Translations under genes and position numbers: made by a program
NCBI GenBank assembly: GCA_014444615.1
Contig: PVXE01000035.1
Location: 1-45,794, forward strand
Length of the DNA stretch: 45,794 nucleotides
Direction of reading: 5' to 3'
Source: Tagaea sp. CACIAM 22H2
GTDB lineage: Bacteria; Pseudomonadota; Alphaproteobacteria; CACIAM-22H2
Part shown: positions 13,208 through 21,134 of the stretch, piece by piece
Layout of the letters: every line of letters begins with the position of its first letter
Numbering within the stretch: position 1 is the stretch's first letter
Notes under the pieces: model-generated
Told to the model about the DNA's origin: nothing
Database searches by the model: none
The model's input: the letters and a program-made list of their open reading frames with translations, nothing else

Positions 13208-14119
13208 ATGGAGTTACGTTTCGCCGGCGGCTTGCCGCCCCATCCCGCGCGCGCCAACCGGCTATTTTGCTTCGGCCTGGGCTTTACGGCGCTGACCTTC
13301 GCGCGCCGCTTGATGGCCAAGCATTGGCGCGTCGCGGGCACCTGCCGCTCTGCCGAAAAAGCCGCCGCCCTCGCCGCCGAAGGGATCGAAACCTTCGTGT
13401 TCGACCGCACGCATCCCCTGCCGCCGGGGGCGCTGGACGGGGCCACGCATATTCTGGGCAGCGTGCCGCCCGACGGCACCGGCGATCCGGTCATCGACAT
13501 TCATGGGACCGATCTTCTGCGTCTCGAAGGCGTCAAATGGATCGGCTATCTCTCGACCACCGGTGTCTACGGCAACCGCGACGGCGATTGGGTCGACGAG
13601 CGCGCGGCGCTGCATCCCACGGGCCCGCGCGGGTCCGCGCGCGTCGCGGCCGAAGATGCGTGGCTCGCCTTGGGCCGTGTGGGCCACAAGGTTCATATCT
13701 TTCGCCTCGCCGGAATCTACGGCGCCGGGCGCTCGGCGCTCGACACGGTGCGCGAAGGCAAGGCCAAGCGCATCGTCAAGCCGGGCCAAGTGTTCAGCCG
13801 CATCCATGTCGAGGATATCGCCACTGTCCTCGAAGCTTCGATCGCCAAGCCCGATCCGGCTGCGATCTATAATGTGTGCGACGACGATCCCGCCCCGCCG
13901 CAAGACGTGATCGCCTATGCCTGCGCGCTGCTGGGCGTGGAAGCGCCGCCCGAAATCCCTTACGCGCAAGCCGCGCCGTCGATGAGCGAGATGGCGCGCA
14001 GCTTCTATACCGACAACAAACGCGTCTCGAATTTGAAGATCAAGGAAGCTTTGGGCGTGAAGCTCGCTTATCCCGATTATCGCGCGGGGTTGCGGGCGCT
14101 ACTCGACGCGGGCATTTGA
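13208..14119 (+). CDS. NAD(P)-binding SDR-type protein (YeeZ-like epimerase family)
   Basis: A 303-residue extended short-chain dehydrogenase-type protein. The nucleotide-binding motif is the atypical FCFGLGFTALTFARRLM (residues 22-38), typical of the YeeZ subgroup, followed by VAGTCRSAEKAAALAAEG. LSTTGVYGNRDGDWVDE corresponds to the strand holding the usual Ser/Thr and Tyr region, and FRLAGIYGAGRSALD to the substrate-side segment. The biochemical role of YeeZ-like proteins is not established. It is separated from the following AT-rich gene by a strong hairpin. Confidence 0.82.
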   Translation: MELRFAGGLPPHPARANRLFCFGLGFTALTFARRLMAKHWRVAGTCRSAEKAAALAAEGIETFVFDRTHPLPPGALDGATHILGSVPPDGTGDPVIDIHGTDLLRLEGVKWIGYLSTTGVYGNRDGDWVDERAALHPTGPRGSARVAAEDAWLALGRVGHKVHIFRLAGIYGAGRSALDTVREGKAKRIVKPGQVFSRIHVEDIATVLEASIAKPDPAAIYNVCDDDPAPPQDVIAYACALLGVEAPPEIPYAQAAPSMSEMARSFYTDNKRVSNLKIKEALGVKLAYPDYRAGLRALLDAGI

Positions 14120-14123
14120 GCTT

Positions 14124-14158
14124 CGGCCTCGCCCTGAGCTTGTCAAAGGGCGAGGCCG
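14124..14158. terminator. Strong GC hairpin after the SDR gene, built on a dispersed intergenic motif
   Basis: An 11-bp perfect stem (14124-14134 with 14148-14158) encloses a 13-base loop. The loop and adjacent stem read CCCTGAGCTTGTCAAAGGG, which resembles the CCCTGAGCTTGTCGAAGGG motif often found scattered between genes in alphaproteobacteria. It begins 5 bases after the stop codon at 14119. No T-run follows directly, so it is a factor-assisted terminator or a REP-like repeat. Confidence 0.6.
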
Positions 14159-14285
14159 CTCAAGGCATTAGCTTTATCAACGCAACTAGCCACTTCATTA
14201 TGTCCGAAGCAAATCAACATTTTTGTTGATTGATACGATTTTATATAATCAGATTAATTCACAATAACAATCGGATTCAAAATCG

Positions 14286-15158
14286 ATGAAAGTCGAAAAG
14301 CTACCCGTTACTGCTTACGACATTGTCTCGTATTTCGCGCCAGGAGCGCTTTTAATTCTTTATTGCGGCTACGGATTTCACGCAAAGCCATTGTCTCAGT
14401 TGGCGACGATTGAAGAGTTGAACACCATGGTTTTTCTAACCTTAGTGTTCCTTTTCGTGGTGGCGTCTTATGTCATTGGGCATGCTATCGCGCTGTTGGC
14501 GGCATTTACGCTCGAGAGGTTGTCACTTGGCTTTACCGACTACCCGTCGAAATATTTGGCTGACGATGAGGCTGCGTTCCAATATGCGCCCGGAAAGTGG
14601 GGAAAGTCTGTATGTGATTATGTTTGCCGGAATCTGAAGAAAAAGAGATTTGATGTTTTCTTTTGGTTGATTGGTCTGCTTTGCCTTCCCTTCTCAATTT
14701 TGTTATTGGCGATTACGGTTTTTCGTCTATGGGGGTATCTCATCAAATCAGAAGAAAAGACGACAATTGAACTCTTAGATGAGCGTTTCTACGCCCGCTT
14801 CAAGAAAGACCGAAAGGCTGAAGGATTGAGCCGCCGCTGGTTCGTCCTTATCGAGTACTATGTATTCTATCGAAGCGAGCGTGGTGCTCAAAGAATGTAT
14901 AATTATTTAAACTTGTATGGGTTTTGCCGAAACGCAGCGATGAGTTTCTACGCGGGCACAATTCTCCTGATCATCAGCTGGATGTGGGTTGGCCCATCAG
15001 TACACAAGGGGCTTTTTATTGTGCTGAGCCTTGTGTGCGCGCTGATGCTTTTTCTCGGGTTCATAAAATTTTTCCGACGTTACAGTCACGAGGCGATTAT
15101 TGCGTTTGTAGTTATGGAAGATGATCAAAAGTTGTCTCTAGGGAATAGTGGCGCTTGA
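14286..15158 (+). CDS. Orphan multi-pass membrane protein in AT-rich DNA
   Basis: A 290-residue protein of unknown family. Hydrophobic segments occur near residues 16-28 (YFAPGALLILYCGYGF), 49-75 (VFLTLVFLFVVASYVIGHAIALL), 128-152 (FWLIGLLCLPFSILLLAITVF) and 220-265 (two helices). Between them is a basic cytoplasmic-like region with RFYARFKKDRKAEGLSRRW. Its codon use (TTT, TTA, ATT, AAA) is clearly more AT-rich than its GC-rich neighbours, and so is the 130-base leader, so the gene looks recently acquired. It lies alone between a hairpin and a convergent hydrolase gene. A membrane effector of a defence system is conceivable, but nothing in the sequence demonstrates it. Confidence 0.75.
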   Translation: MKVEKLPVTAYDIVSYFAPGALLILYCGYGFHAKPLSQLATIEELNTMVFLTLVFLFVVASYVIGHAIALLAAFTLERLSLGFTDYPSKYLADDEAAFQYAPGKWGKSVCDYVCRNLKKKRFDVFFWLIGLLCLPFSILLLAITVFRLWGYLIKSEEKTTIELLDERFYARFKKDRKAEGLSRRWFVLIEYYVFYRSERGAQRMYNYLNLYGFCRNAAMSFYAGTILLIISWMWVGPSVHKGLFIVLSLVCALMLFLGFIKFFRRYSHEAIIAFVVMEDDQKLSLGNSGA

Positions 15159-15178
15159 GGAGCGCCTGATGTCCCAGC

Positions 15179-15955
15179 TCAAGCACTTAACTCCGCCAAC
15201 GTCGCGCGCAGCAGGTCGAGGTCTTGGTCGCGCGACAAGCGATGGTCGCCATCCTTGATCAGCGTCACGCGCACATCCTGCGAGGTCACCATTCGCGCGA
15301 TTTTGGGCGACAGCTCCCACGGCACGTCGGGATCGTTCATGCCGTGCAGCAGGCGCACGGGTCCGGCAAATTCGATGGGCGCGCGCAGCACCAGATGTTC
15401 GCGCCCGTCCTCGATCAGCTTGCGGGTGATCGTGTAGGGCTCGTCGCCATATTGCGAGGGCTCGTAGATCACGCCCTTGTCCATCAACTCGGCGCGGACC
15501 GGCGGGGGCATCGCTTCCCACATCAAATCCTCGGTGAAGTCGGGGGCGGCGGCGAGGCCGACCAACGCCGTGATCCGGTCGGGGCGTGCCTTGGCCAGCA
15601 GCAGCGCGATCCAGCCGCCCATCGACGAGCCGACGACGATCTGCGGCCCCGCCGTCAGCGCATCGAACGCCGCCAGCGCATCGGCGAACCAGGCGCCGAT
15701 ACAGCCATCGGCGAATTTGCCTTCGGATTCGCCATGGCCGGAATAGTCGAAACGCAGGCAGGCTTGGCCGCGCGACCGGGCGAACGCCTCGACCGCCATC
15801 GCCTTCGATCCGGTCATGTCGGACATGAAGCCGGTGCAGAAGACGATGCCGGGAGACTTGCCGGGAGTCCGGCGATAGGCGATACGGGGTCTGCCGGCGC
15901 CGGGGTCTAGGAAATCGGGGGCCGGCGCCTCGGCCGTCGAAGAATTGTCGGACAT
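15179..15955 (-). CDS. Alpha/beta hydrolase
   Basis: A 258-residue serine hydrolase. The oxyanion region is GIVFCTGFMSDMTGSKA, followed by CLRFDYSGHGESEG. The nucleophile elbow is GSSMGG (Ser about 109), the acid is probably in LHGMNDPDVP, and the His in KDGDHRLS. The layout is close to that of ABHD10-type thioesterases/esterases and other small cytosolic hydrolases. There is no signal peptide. Its ATG (15953-15955) abuts the start of the divergent glycosyltransferase gene, an unusually tight arrangement if that gene begins at its TTG. Confidence 0.87.
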   Translation of the reverse strand: MSDNSSTAEAPAPDFLDPGAGRPRIAYRRTPGKSPGIVFCTGFMSDMTGSKAMAVEAFARSRGQACLRFDYSGHGESEGKFADGCIGAWFADALAAFDALTAGPQIVVGSSMGGWIALLLAKARPDRITALVGLAAAPDFTEDLMWEAMPPPVRAELMDKGVIYEPSQYGDEPYTITRKLIEDGREHLVLRAPIEFAGPVRLLHGMNDPDVPWELSPKIARMVTSQDVRVTLIKDGDHRLSRDQDLDLLRATLAELSA

Positions 15956-17178
15956 TGGACCAGAACCAGGAAGAAACGGTCGCGCAAGGTGATGGGGCGG
16001 ATTTGCCGCCCCCGCCGCCGATGCGCGTGCCCACCATCATGCAGGTTCTGCCCGCGCTCGTCACCGGCGGGGTGGAGCGGGGTGCCGCCGACGTTTCCGC
16101 CGCCATCGTCGCGGCGGGGTGGAAATCGGTTGTCGTTTCCGAAGGCGGGCCGATGGTGCGCGAGATCGAGCGCGCGGGCGGCGTGCATGTGACGCTGCCC
16201 ATGGGCTCGAAAAACCCGATCACGATGCGCCGGAACGTGGCGCGGCTGGTCGAGGCCGCGCGCACGCATGGCGCCGATTTGATCCATGCGCGCAGCCGTG
16301 CGCCCGCGTGGTCCGCGCGCAGTGCCGCGCGCGAGCTCGGCATACCCTTCATGACCACGTTTCACGGCACCTATAATTTCGGCAATCCGCTGAAGCGCTG
16401 GTACAACTCGATCATGGCGAAGGGGGCTCGCGTTATCGCGATCTCCGATTTCATCGCCCGTCACGTGACCCAGAATTACGCGACACCCGGCGCCATTTTG
16501 CGCACGATCCATCGCGGCGTGGACGTCTCGCGCTTCGATCCCGCGCGCGTCTCGGCCGAGCGCGTGATCAAATTGTCGCGCGATTGGCGCCTGCCCGACG
16601 GTCTGCCTGTGGTGATGCTGCCCGGCCGCCTGACGCGCTGGAAAGGCCAGACGCTGCTGATCGAAGCGGCGGCGAAGCTGGGAAGACGCGATATCGTCGT
16701 GCTGTTCGTCGGCTCCGACCAGGGGCGCAGCGCCTATCGCCGCGAACTCGAAGCGCTGGTGCGCAAACGGGGCCTCGAAGGCATCGTGCGCATCGTCGAT
16801 CACTGCAACGACATGGCGGCGGCCTATATGCTTTCCGACGTCGTCGTTTCGGCCTCGACCGATCCCGAAGCGTTCGGCCGCGTGGTGGCCGAAGCCCAGG
16901 CGATGGGCCGCCCGGTCGTCGCGCCCGATCACGGGGGCGCGCCCGAAATCTTGAAACCGAACGAGACCGGCTGGCTGTTCAGGCCCGGCGATTCGGGCGA
17001 GCTGGCCGAGGCGCTGAAAAAGGCGCTCGCCCTCGATCCGGCCGCGCGCGACGATCTGGCGGGGCACGCCATCGCCAATATCAACGACCGCTTCACCAAG
17101 GAGCGGATGTGCGCGGCGACCCTCGACGTCTACGAGGAGGTATTGCGCGAATCGCGGCCGGAGGTCTGGGGCCGATGA
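15955..17178 (+). CDS. Glycosyltransferase family 4
   Basis: A GT-B retaining glycosyltransferase of 407 residues if the TTG at 15955 is the start, or 385 from ATG 16021. N-terminal domain: IMQVLPALVTGGVERGAADV and HARSRAPAWSARSAA. C-terminal donor-binding domain: VVMLPGRLTRWKGQTLLIEAA and SASTDPEAFGRVVAEAQAMGRPVV, which contains the E-x7-E motif. It probably transfers a sugar from a nucleotide donor to a cell-envelope glycan. The 22 residues before ATG 16021 are acidic and proline-rich (DLPPPPP), and neither start has a good Shine-Dalgarno site. The stop overlaps the GT9 start by ATGA, so both are coupled and probably act on the same LPS or exopolysaccharide. Confidence 0.88.
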   Translation: MDQNQEETVAQGDGADLPPPPPMRVPTIMQVLPALVTGGVERGAADVSAAIVAAGWKSVVVSEGGPMVREIERAGGVHVTLPMGSKNPITMRRNVARLVEAARTHGADLIHARSRAPAWSARSAARELGIPFMTTFHGTYNFGNPLKRWYNSIMAKGARVIAISDFIARHVTQNYATPGAILRTIHRGVDVSRFDPARVSAERVIKLSRDWRLPDGLPVVMLPGRLTRWKGQTLLIEAAAKLGRRDIVVLFVGSDQGRSAYRRELEALVRKRGLEGIVRIVDHCNDMAAAYMLSDVVVSASTDPEAFGRVVAEAQAMGRPVVAPDHGGAPEILKPNETGWLFRPGDSGELAEALKKALALDPAARDDLAGHAIANINDRFTKERMCAATLDVYEEVLRESRPEVWGR

Positions 17179-18116
17179 ACCTGGCCGAGTACGAACGTAT
17201 TCTGGTCATCAAGCTCGGCGCGCTGGGCGACGCGGTACAGGCGCTGGGTCCCATGAAGGCGATCCGCAAAGCCCATCCCGCCGCCAAGATCACGCTGTTG
17301 ACGGCCCCCGCCTATGCGGCACTGTTCGAGAATTGCCCCTTCGTCGACCAAGTGTGGCGCGACACGCGGCCGCACAAACTCAACCTCATCGGCATGTTGA
17401 CGTTGCGCTCGATGCTGCGTTCGGGCCGGTTCCAGCGCGTCTACGATTTGCAAACCTCGTCGCGCTCCAGCCTTTATCACAGGCTGATCGGGCCGGGCCG
17501 GCGCCCGGAATGGTCGGGCATCGCGGCGGGTGCTTCGCATCCCCACGCCAATCCGTTGCGCGACACGATGCACACGATCGACCGCCAGTGCGATCAATTG
17601 GCGATGGCGGGAATCGCGGATGTGCCGCCGCCCGATCTTTCCTGGCTCGACGCCGATATCGCCAAGTTCAAACTGCCCGAACCCTTCGTGCTGCTCGTTC
17701 CCGGGGGTGCTCCCACGCGGCCCAAAAAGCGTTGGCCGGTCGCCAAATACGCCGCCCTCGCCCAGGAATTGGCCGCGCATAACGCCAATCCGGTGGTGAT
17801 CGGCGGCAAGGGCGAGGCGGAGCTGGGCAAGGCGATCCGCACCGCCAGCTCCCGCGTGCGCGACCTGACGGGACAGACCAGTTTCGCCGAAATCGTCGCC
17901 ATCGCGCGCCAGGCCGGTGCTGCGATCGGCAACGATACCGGGCCCATGCATCTGATCGCCGGGGCCGGCTGCCCGTCGATCGTGCTGTTCGGGTCGGATT
18001 CGGACCCCGCGCTGTGCGCGCCCAAGGGGCGGGAGGTCGCGATTCTGCGCCGGGACAGCCTGGAAGGGCTGGGCGTGGACGAAGTCATGCGCCTGTTGTT
18101 CAAGCGCGCGGCTTGA
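17175..18116 (+). CDS. Glycosyltransferase family 9 (heptosyltransferase-like)
   Basis: A 313-residue GT9 protein. It opens with ILVIKLGALGDAVQALGPMKAIRKAHP, the family start with the D of GD near the catalytic site. It ends with LTGQTSFAEIVAIARQAGAAIGNDTGPMHLIAGAG, the nucleotide-sugar binding block. GT9 enzymes such as WaaC/WaaF add ADP-heptose to the LPS core; which residue is added here is not known. It is translated from an ATG overlapping the GT4 stop, so the pair form an operon for LPS core or related glycan assembly in the inner-membrane cytoplasmic leaflet. Confidence 0.88.
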   Translation: MNLAEYERILVIKLGALGDAVQALGPMKAIRKAHPAAKITLLTAPAYAALFENCPFVDQVWRDTRPHKLNLIGMLTLRSMLRSGRFQRVYDLQTSSRSSLYHRLIGPGRRPEWSGIAAGASHPHANPLRDTMHTIDRQCDQLAMAGIADVPPPDLSWLDADIAKFKLPEPFVLLVPGGAPTRPKKRWPVAKYAALAQELAAHNANPVVIGGKGEAELGKAIRTASSRVRDLTGQTSFAEIVAIARQAGAAIGNDTGPMHLIAGAGCPSIVLFGSDSDPALCAPKGREVAILRRDSLEGLGVDEVMRLLFKRAA

Positions 18117-18140
18117 CAGGACCGCCTCAAACCTTACATT
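18113..18140 (+). promoter_or_regulatory. Sigma70-type promoter for infC
   Basis: TTGACA (18113-18118), a 16-base spacer, then TACATT (18135-18140). The -35 box overlaps the last codons of the GT9 gene. Transcription would begin near 18147, giving a leader of about 70 bases before the infC start. Confidence 0.55.
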
Positions 18141-18217
18141 CGCCCCGATTTCACAGGCCCGGCGGACGCGAACCCGAAACCGACGTTTTCGCGCCGCCCT
18201 AACGAACGAGGATACCC

Positions 18218-18754
18218 ATCGCACGTCCCGCCCAGGATGCCCCGCCTGCCAAAGAGGGCCCGCGCGTCAACGACGAGATCATGTCCCCCGAAATCCGTCT
18301 GATCGACGGGGAGGGCGAGATGCTCGGAGTCCTCAACATATTCGACGCGCTGCAAGCCGGGTGGGACGCGGGTCTCGACGTGGTCGAGGTGAGTCCCAAC
18401 GCCGAACCGCCGGTGTGCAAGCTGCTCGATTTCGGCAAGTTCAAATACGAGCAGCAGAAGAAGGCCAACGAGGCCCGCAAGAAGCAGAAGGTCATCGAGA
18501 TCAAAGAGATCAAGATGCGCCCGGGCATCGACGACCACGACTACGACGTCAAGAAGCGCGCGATGACGCGTTTCCTCGAGGAAGGCGACAAGGTCAAGGT
18601 CACGCTGCGCTTCCGCGGCCGCGAGATGGTGCACCAGGAACTCGGCTACAAGCTGCTGGAGCGCCTGAAGGCCGATCTGGGCGAACTCGCCAAGGTCGAA
18701 GCCCATCCGCGCATGGAAGGCCGCCAGATGACGATGGTCGTGGCACCGAAGTAA
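18218..18754 (+). CDS. infC: Translation initiation factor IF-3, with ATC start codon
   Basis: IF-3 of 178 residues, which prevents 30S-50S joining and checks the initiator codon. The N-terminal domain reads [17 protein letters not shown], the linker is rich in Lys ([15 protein letters not shown]), and the C-terminal domain has [19 protein letters not shown] and ends [10 protein letters not shown]. The only Met near the front (18281) would delete the conserved GPRVNDEI segment. The frame opens at ATC 18218 with GAGG upstream at about 8 bases, which gives full length. Rare AUU/AUC/AUA initiation is a known hallmark of infC, because IF-3 discriminates against it and so represses itself. A terminator hairpin follows. 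Confidence 0.93.
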   Translation: MARPAQDAPPAKEGPRVNDEIMSPEIRLIDGEGEMLGVLNIFDALQAGWDAGLDVVEVSPNAEPPVCKLLDFGKFKYEQQKKANEARKKQKVIEIKEIKMRPGIDDHDYDVKKRAMTRFLEEGDKVKVTLRFRGREMVHQELGYKLLERLKADLGELAKVEAHPRMEGRQMTMVVAPK

Positions 18755-18779
18755 GCGCGCCGCCGCTGGCCCAAACGAA

Positions 18780-18805
18780 AACGGGGTCCCGCAAGGGACC
18801 CCGTT
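18780..18805. terminator. Bidirectional terminator between infC and cold-shock gene
   Basis: An 11-bp perfect stem AACGGGGTCCC / GGGACCCCGTT closes on a GCAA tetraloop. It is flanked by A-rich sequence on the left (ACGAAA) and a short T-run on the right. It lies between two convergent genes and can serve both. Confidence 0.85.
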
Positions 18806-18839
18806 CGCGTTTACGGCGTTCGCCGGAAACGAAGTCGGA

Positions 18840-19043
18840 TCAGACGACCTTCAGGTTGCCCGCCGCGGTCTTGCCGCGCTCGGTCAACATTTCGAAGGAC
18901 ACCGACTGGCCTTCGTTCAGGCCGCGCAGACCGGCCTTCTCGACGGCGGTGATGTGAACGAACACGTCCTTCCCGCCGCCATCCGGCGCGATGAAACCGT
19001 AGCCCTTCGTCGCATTGAACCACTTCACTTTACCCGTAGCCAT
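18840..19043 (-). CDS. Cold-shock domain protein (CspA family)
   Basis: A 67-residue single CSD protein, MATGKVKWFNATKGYGFIAP, with RNP1 (KGYGFI) and RNP2 (VFVHI), that binds single-stranded RNA and DNA as an RNA chaperone. GGAGG lies about 7 bases before the ATG at 19043; an in-frame ATG four codons upstream is less likely. The region upstream (19044-19398) is shared with the divergent rpmI and probably includes a long 5' UTR, common in csp genes. Confidence 0.95.
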   Translation of the reverse strand: MATGKVKWFNATKGYGFIAPDGGGKDVFVHITAVEKAGLRGLNEGQSVSFEMLTERGKTAAGNLKVV

Positions 19044-19282
19044 TCCGGCCTCCATTGGGTTTGACGCGCGGCACACGGGCACCTTGCCCATAGCAAGCGC
19101 GTCGACGACCGGATTTCTTGGGGAAGCTAGTAAGGGTAGGGACGGGACCCTTTTCGGGGCCGCGCCAGCCGCTTGCGAAGCAGGCCAAAATCTCGGGTTC
19201 GTGTATAAAGCAAACCACGCGCCCCCCTCGGGCCGCAAGCGAATTCTAATTACCCCTTGCTTTACAGGGGCTTGCGGCGCGC

Positions 19283-19311
19283 TTGCCAGGGCGGATGCGG
19301 CCTTGTATAAC
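19283..19311 (+). promoter_or_regulatory. Sigma70-type promoter for rpmI-rplT
   Basis: TTGCCA (19283-19288), a 17-base spacer, then TATAAC (19306-19311). Transcription would start near 19318, leaving a leader of about 80 bases before rpmI. This lies in a 355-base gene-free stretch (19044-19398) between the divergent csp and rpmI genes. The rest of that stretch shows no coding sequence, only AT-rich patches suitable for the csp promoter. Confidence 0.65.
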
Positions 19312-19398
19312 CCCCGGCCTTAACAGCGGCCACGGCTGTGGCGCCTCCCGTTGGAGTGCGCCCGGGCATGCCCAACCGCTTCCGATCAGGAGACAGAA

Positions 19399-19599
19399 AT
19401 GCCCAAGATGAAGACCAAGTCGGCCGCTAAGAAGCGGTTCAAAGTCACTGGTAGCGGCAAAGTGCTCGCCGCCGTTTCGTTCAAGCGCCACAACTTGCGC
19501 AAGCGCCCGCAGAAGATGAAGCGGACCGCGCGCGGCACGTTCGTGTTGACCCATGGCGAAGAAGTGCGCGTGAAGCGCTTCTTCCTGCCTTACGCTTGA
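19399..19599 (+). CDS. rpmI: 50S ribosomal protein L35
   Basis: A 66-residue protein, MPKMKTKSAAKKRFKVTGSG, ending KRFFLPYA, which is the standard L35 length and sequence. AGGAGA lies 7 bases before the ATG. It is followed 23 bases later by rplT, the conserved L35-L20 pair. In many bacteria L20 represses both genes by binding the leader mRNA; the 80-base leader here is long enough, but no L20-binding structure was confirmed by eye. Confidence 0.98.
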   Translation: MPKMKTKSAAKKRFKVTGSGKVLAAVSFKRHNLRKRPQKMKRTARGTFVLTHGEEVRVKRFFLPYA

Positions 19600-19622
19600 T
19601 CGACGGATAGAGGAGAGCAACC

Positions 19623-19976
19623 ATGGCTCGCGTCAAACGTGGCGTCACCCAGCGTGCGCGTCACCAGAAAGTCCTGAAGGCCGCCAAGGGTTATGTCGGC
19701 CGCAGCTCCACGTCCTTCCGTCCTGCGCTCGAGCGCGTCGAGAAGGGCCTGCAATACGCCTATCGCGATCGCCGCAACAAGAAGCGCGAATTCCGCGCGT
19801 TGTGGATCCAGCGCATCAACGCCGGTGCGCGCGAACACGGCCTCACCTATTCGAAGCTCGTCGCCGGCCTGAAGAAGGCGGCGATCGAGGTCGATCGCAA
19901 GGTGCTGGCGAATATCGCGATGACGGATCCCGCGGGTTTTGGCGCCTTGGTCGAAAAGGCCAAGGCCGCCCTCTAA
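19623..19976 (+). CDS. rplT: 50S ribosomal protein L20
   Basis: A 117-residue protein, [24 protein letters not shown], of standard L20 length. It has a basic N-terminal tail that reaches into 23S rRNA and a globular C-terminus ([20 protein letters not shown]). L20 is needed for early 50S assembly and often regulates its own operon. GGAG lies upstream of the ATG. A strong terminator follows 30 bases after its stop, before pheS. Confidence 0.98.
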   Translation: MARVKRGVTQRARHQKVLKAAKGYVGRSSTSFRPALERVEKGLQYAYRDRRNKKREFRALWIQRINAGAREHGLTYSKLVAGLKKAAIEVDRKVLANIAMTDPAGFGALVEKAKAAL

Positions 19977-20006
19977 GCCGCATTCAGCGTCTTCAGCGAC
20001 CCGAAG

Positions 20007-20041
20007 AGGGGGTCTGGCCTAACCGGCCGGACCCCCTTTTT
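20007..20041 (+). terminator. Rho-independent terminator/attenuator between rplT and pheS
   Basis: A 13-bp stem (20007-20019 with 20025-20037, one GU wobble) with a 5-base loop, followed by a TTTT run. It ends only 16 bases before the pheS ATG, so pheS has no room for its own promoter after it. Read-through or attenuation must supply pheST transcripts, unless the promoter lies upstream of the hairpin. Confidence 0.85.
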
Positions 20042-20057
20042 GCTTGATGGAACCGAC

Positions 20058-21134
20058 ATGACCGATCTCGCCGCTCTCGAAACCGAATTGGCCGCGCGCA
20101 TCGACGCGGCCCAGAACCTCGAAGCCCTGGAAGCCTTGCGCGTGGAAACGCTGGGCAAGAAGGGCCGCGTGACCGAGCTGATGAAGACGCTGGGTACGAT
20201 TGCGCCGGAAGAGCGTAAAGCGCGCGGGGCCGCCTTCAACGTGTTGAAGGACGCGATCGCGGCGAAGCTCGACGCGCGCAAGGCGGCGCTGGAAGGTTCG
20301 GCGCTGGATGCGCGGCTGGCGCAGGAAACGGTCGACGTGACGCTGCCGCCGCGCGCGCGCGAGGAAGGCCGCATCCATCCGATCAGCCAGACGATCGACG
20401 AACTCGTCGCGATCTTCGGCGAGATGGGCTTCGCCGTTGCCGAAGGGCCGGACATCGAAAGCGACGATTACAACTTCACGCGCCTCAATATTCCGCCCGA
20501 GCACCCGGCGCGCCAGGCGCACGATACGTTCTATCTCGCCGGCAAGCCGGGCGAATCGCATGTCGTGCTGCGCACCCACACTAGCCCCGTGCAGGTCCGC
20601 TCGATGCTGGGCCAGAAGCCGCCGATCCGCGTTATTGCACCTGGCCGCACCTATCGGTCGGATTCCGACGCGACGCATTCGCCGAATTTCCATCAGATCG
20701 AAGGTCTGATCGTCGACAAGTCGACGCATATGGGCCACCTCAAAGGCTGCCTCGTCGATTTCGTGCGCGCGTTCTTCGAAATCCCCGATCTGCGCTATCG
20801 CTTCCGCCCGAGCTATTTCCCGTTCACCGAACCCTCGGCGGAAATGGATATCGCCTGCACGCGCGGCAACGGCGAATTGAAGCTGGGCGTGGGCGACGAT
20901 TGGCTCGAAATCCTGGGCTGCGGCATGGTGAACCCGAAGGTGCTTTCCATGTGCGGCATCGATCCCGAGGAATACCAAGGCTTCGCCTTCGGTATGGGGA
21001 TCGAGCGCGTGGCGATGCTGAAATACGGCATCCCGGATCTGCGCACCTTCTACGAAGCCGATATGCGCTGGCTGCGCCATTACGGTTTCGCACCCGCCGA
21101 TGTGCCCACGCTGGCCGGAGGGTTGGCCCGATGA
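20058..21134 (+). CDS. pheS: Phenylalanine--tRNA ligase alpha subunit
   Basis: A 358-residue class II synthetase subunit that joins Phe to tRNA-Phe as part of an alpha2-beta2 enzyme. The N-terminal coiled coil ([20 protein letters not shown]) is followed by the catalytic core: motif 1 region [19 protein letters not shown], motif 2 [21 protein letters not shown], and motif 3 [21 protein letters not shown] at 20040 in the same frame was rejected because it lies in the terminator tail. The stop overlaps the pheT ATG by ATGA. Confidence 0.97.
   Translation: MTDLAALETELAARIDAAQNLEALEALRVETLGKKGRVTELMKTLGTIAPEERKARGAAFNVLKDAIAAKLDARKAALEGSALDARLAQETVDVTLPPRAREEGRIHPISQTIDELVAIFGEMGFAVAEGPDIESDDYNFTRLNIPPEHPARQAHDTFYLAGKPGESHVVLRTHTSPVQVRSMLGQKPPIRVIAPGRTYRSDSDATHSPNFHQIEGLIVDKSTHMGHLKGCLVDFVRAFFEIPDLRYRFRPSYFPFTEPSAEMDIACTRGNGELKLGVGDDWLEILGCGMVNPKVLSMCGIDPEEYQGFAFGMGIERVAMLKYGIPDLRTFYEADMRWLRHYGFAPADVPTLAGGLAR

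Noticed and set aside
20040..20057. Earlier TTG start for pheS
   Set aside because: The TTG lies in the terminator tail and no ribosome-binding site precedes it. ATG 20058 gives the normal PheS start.
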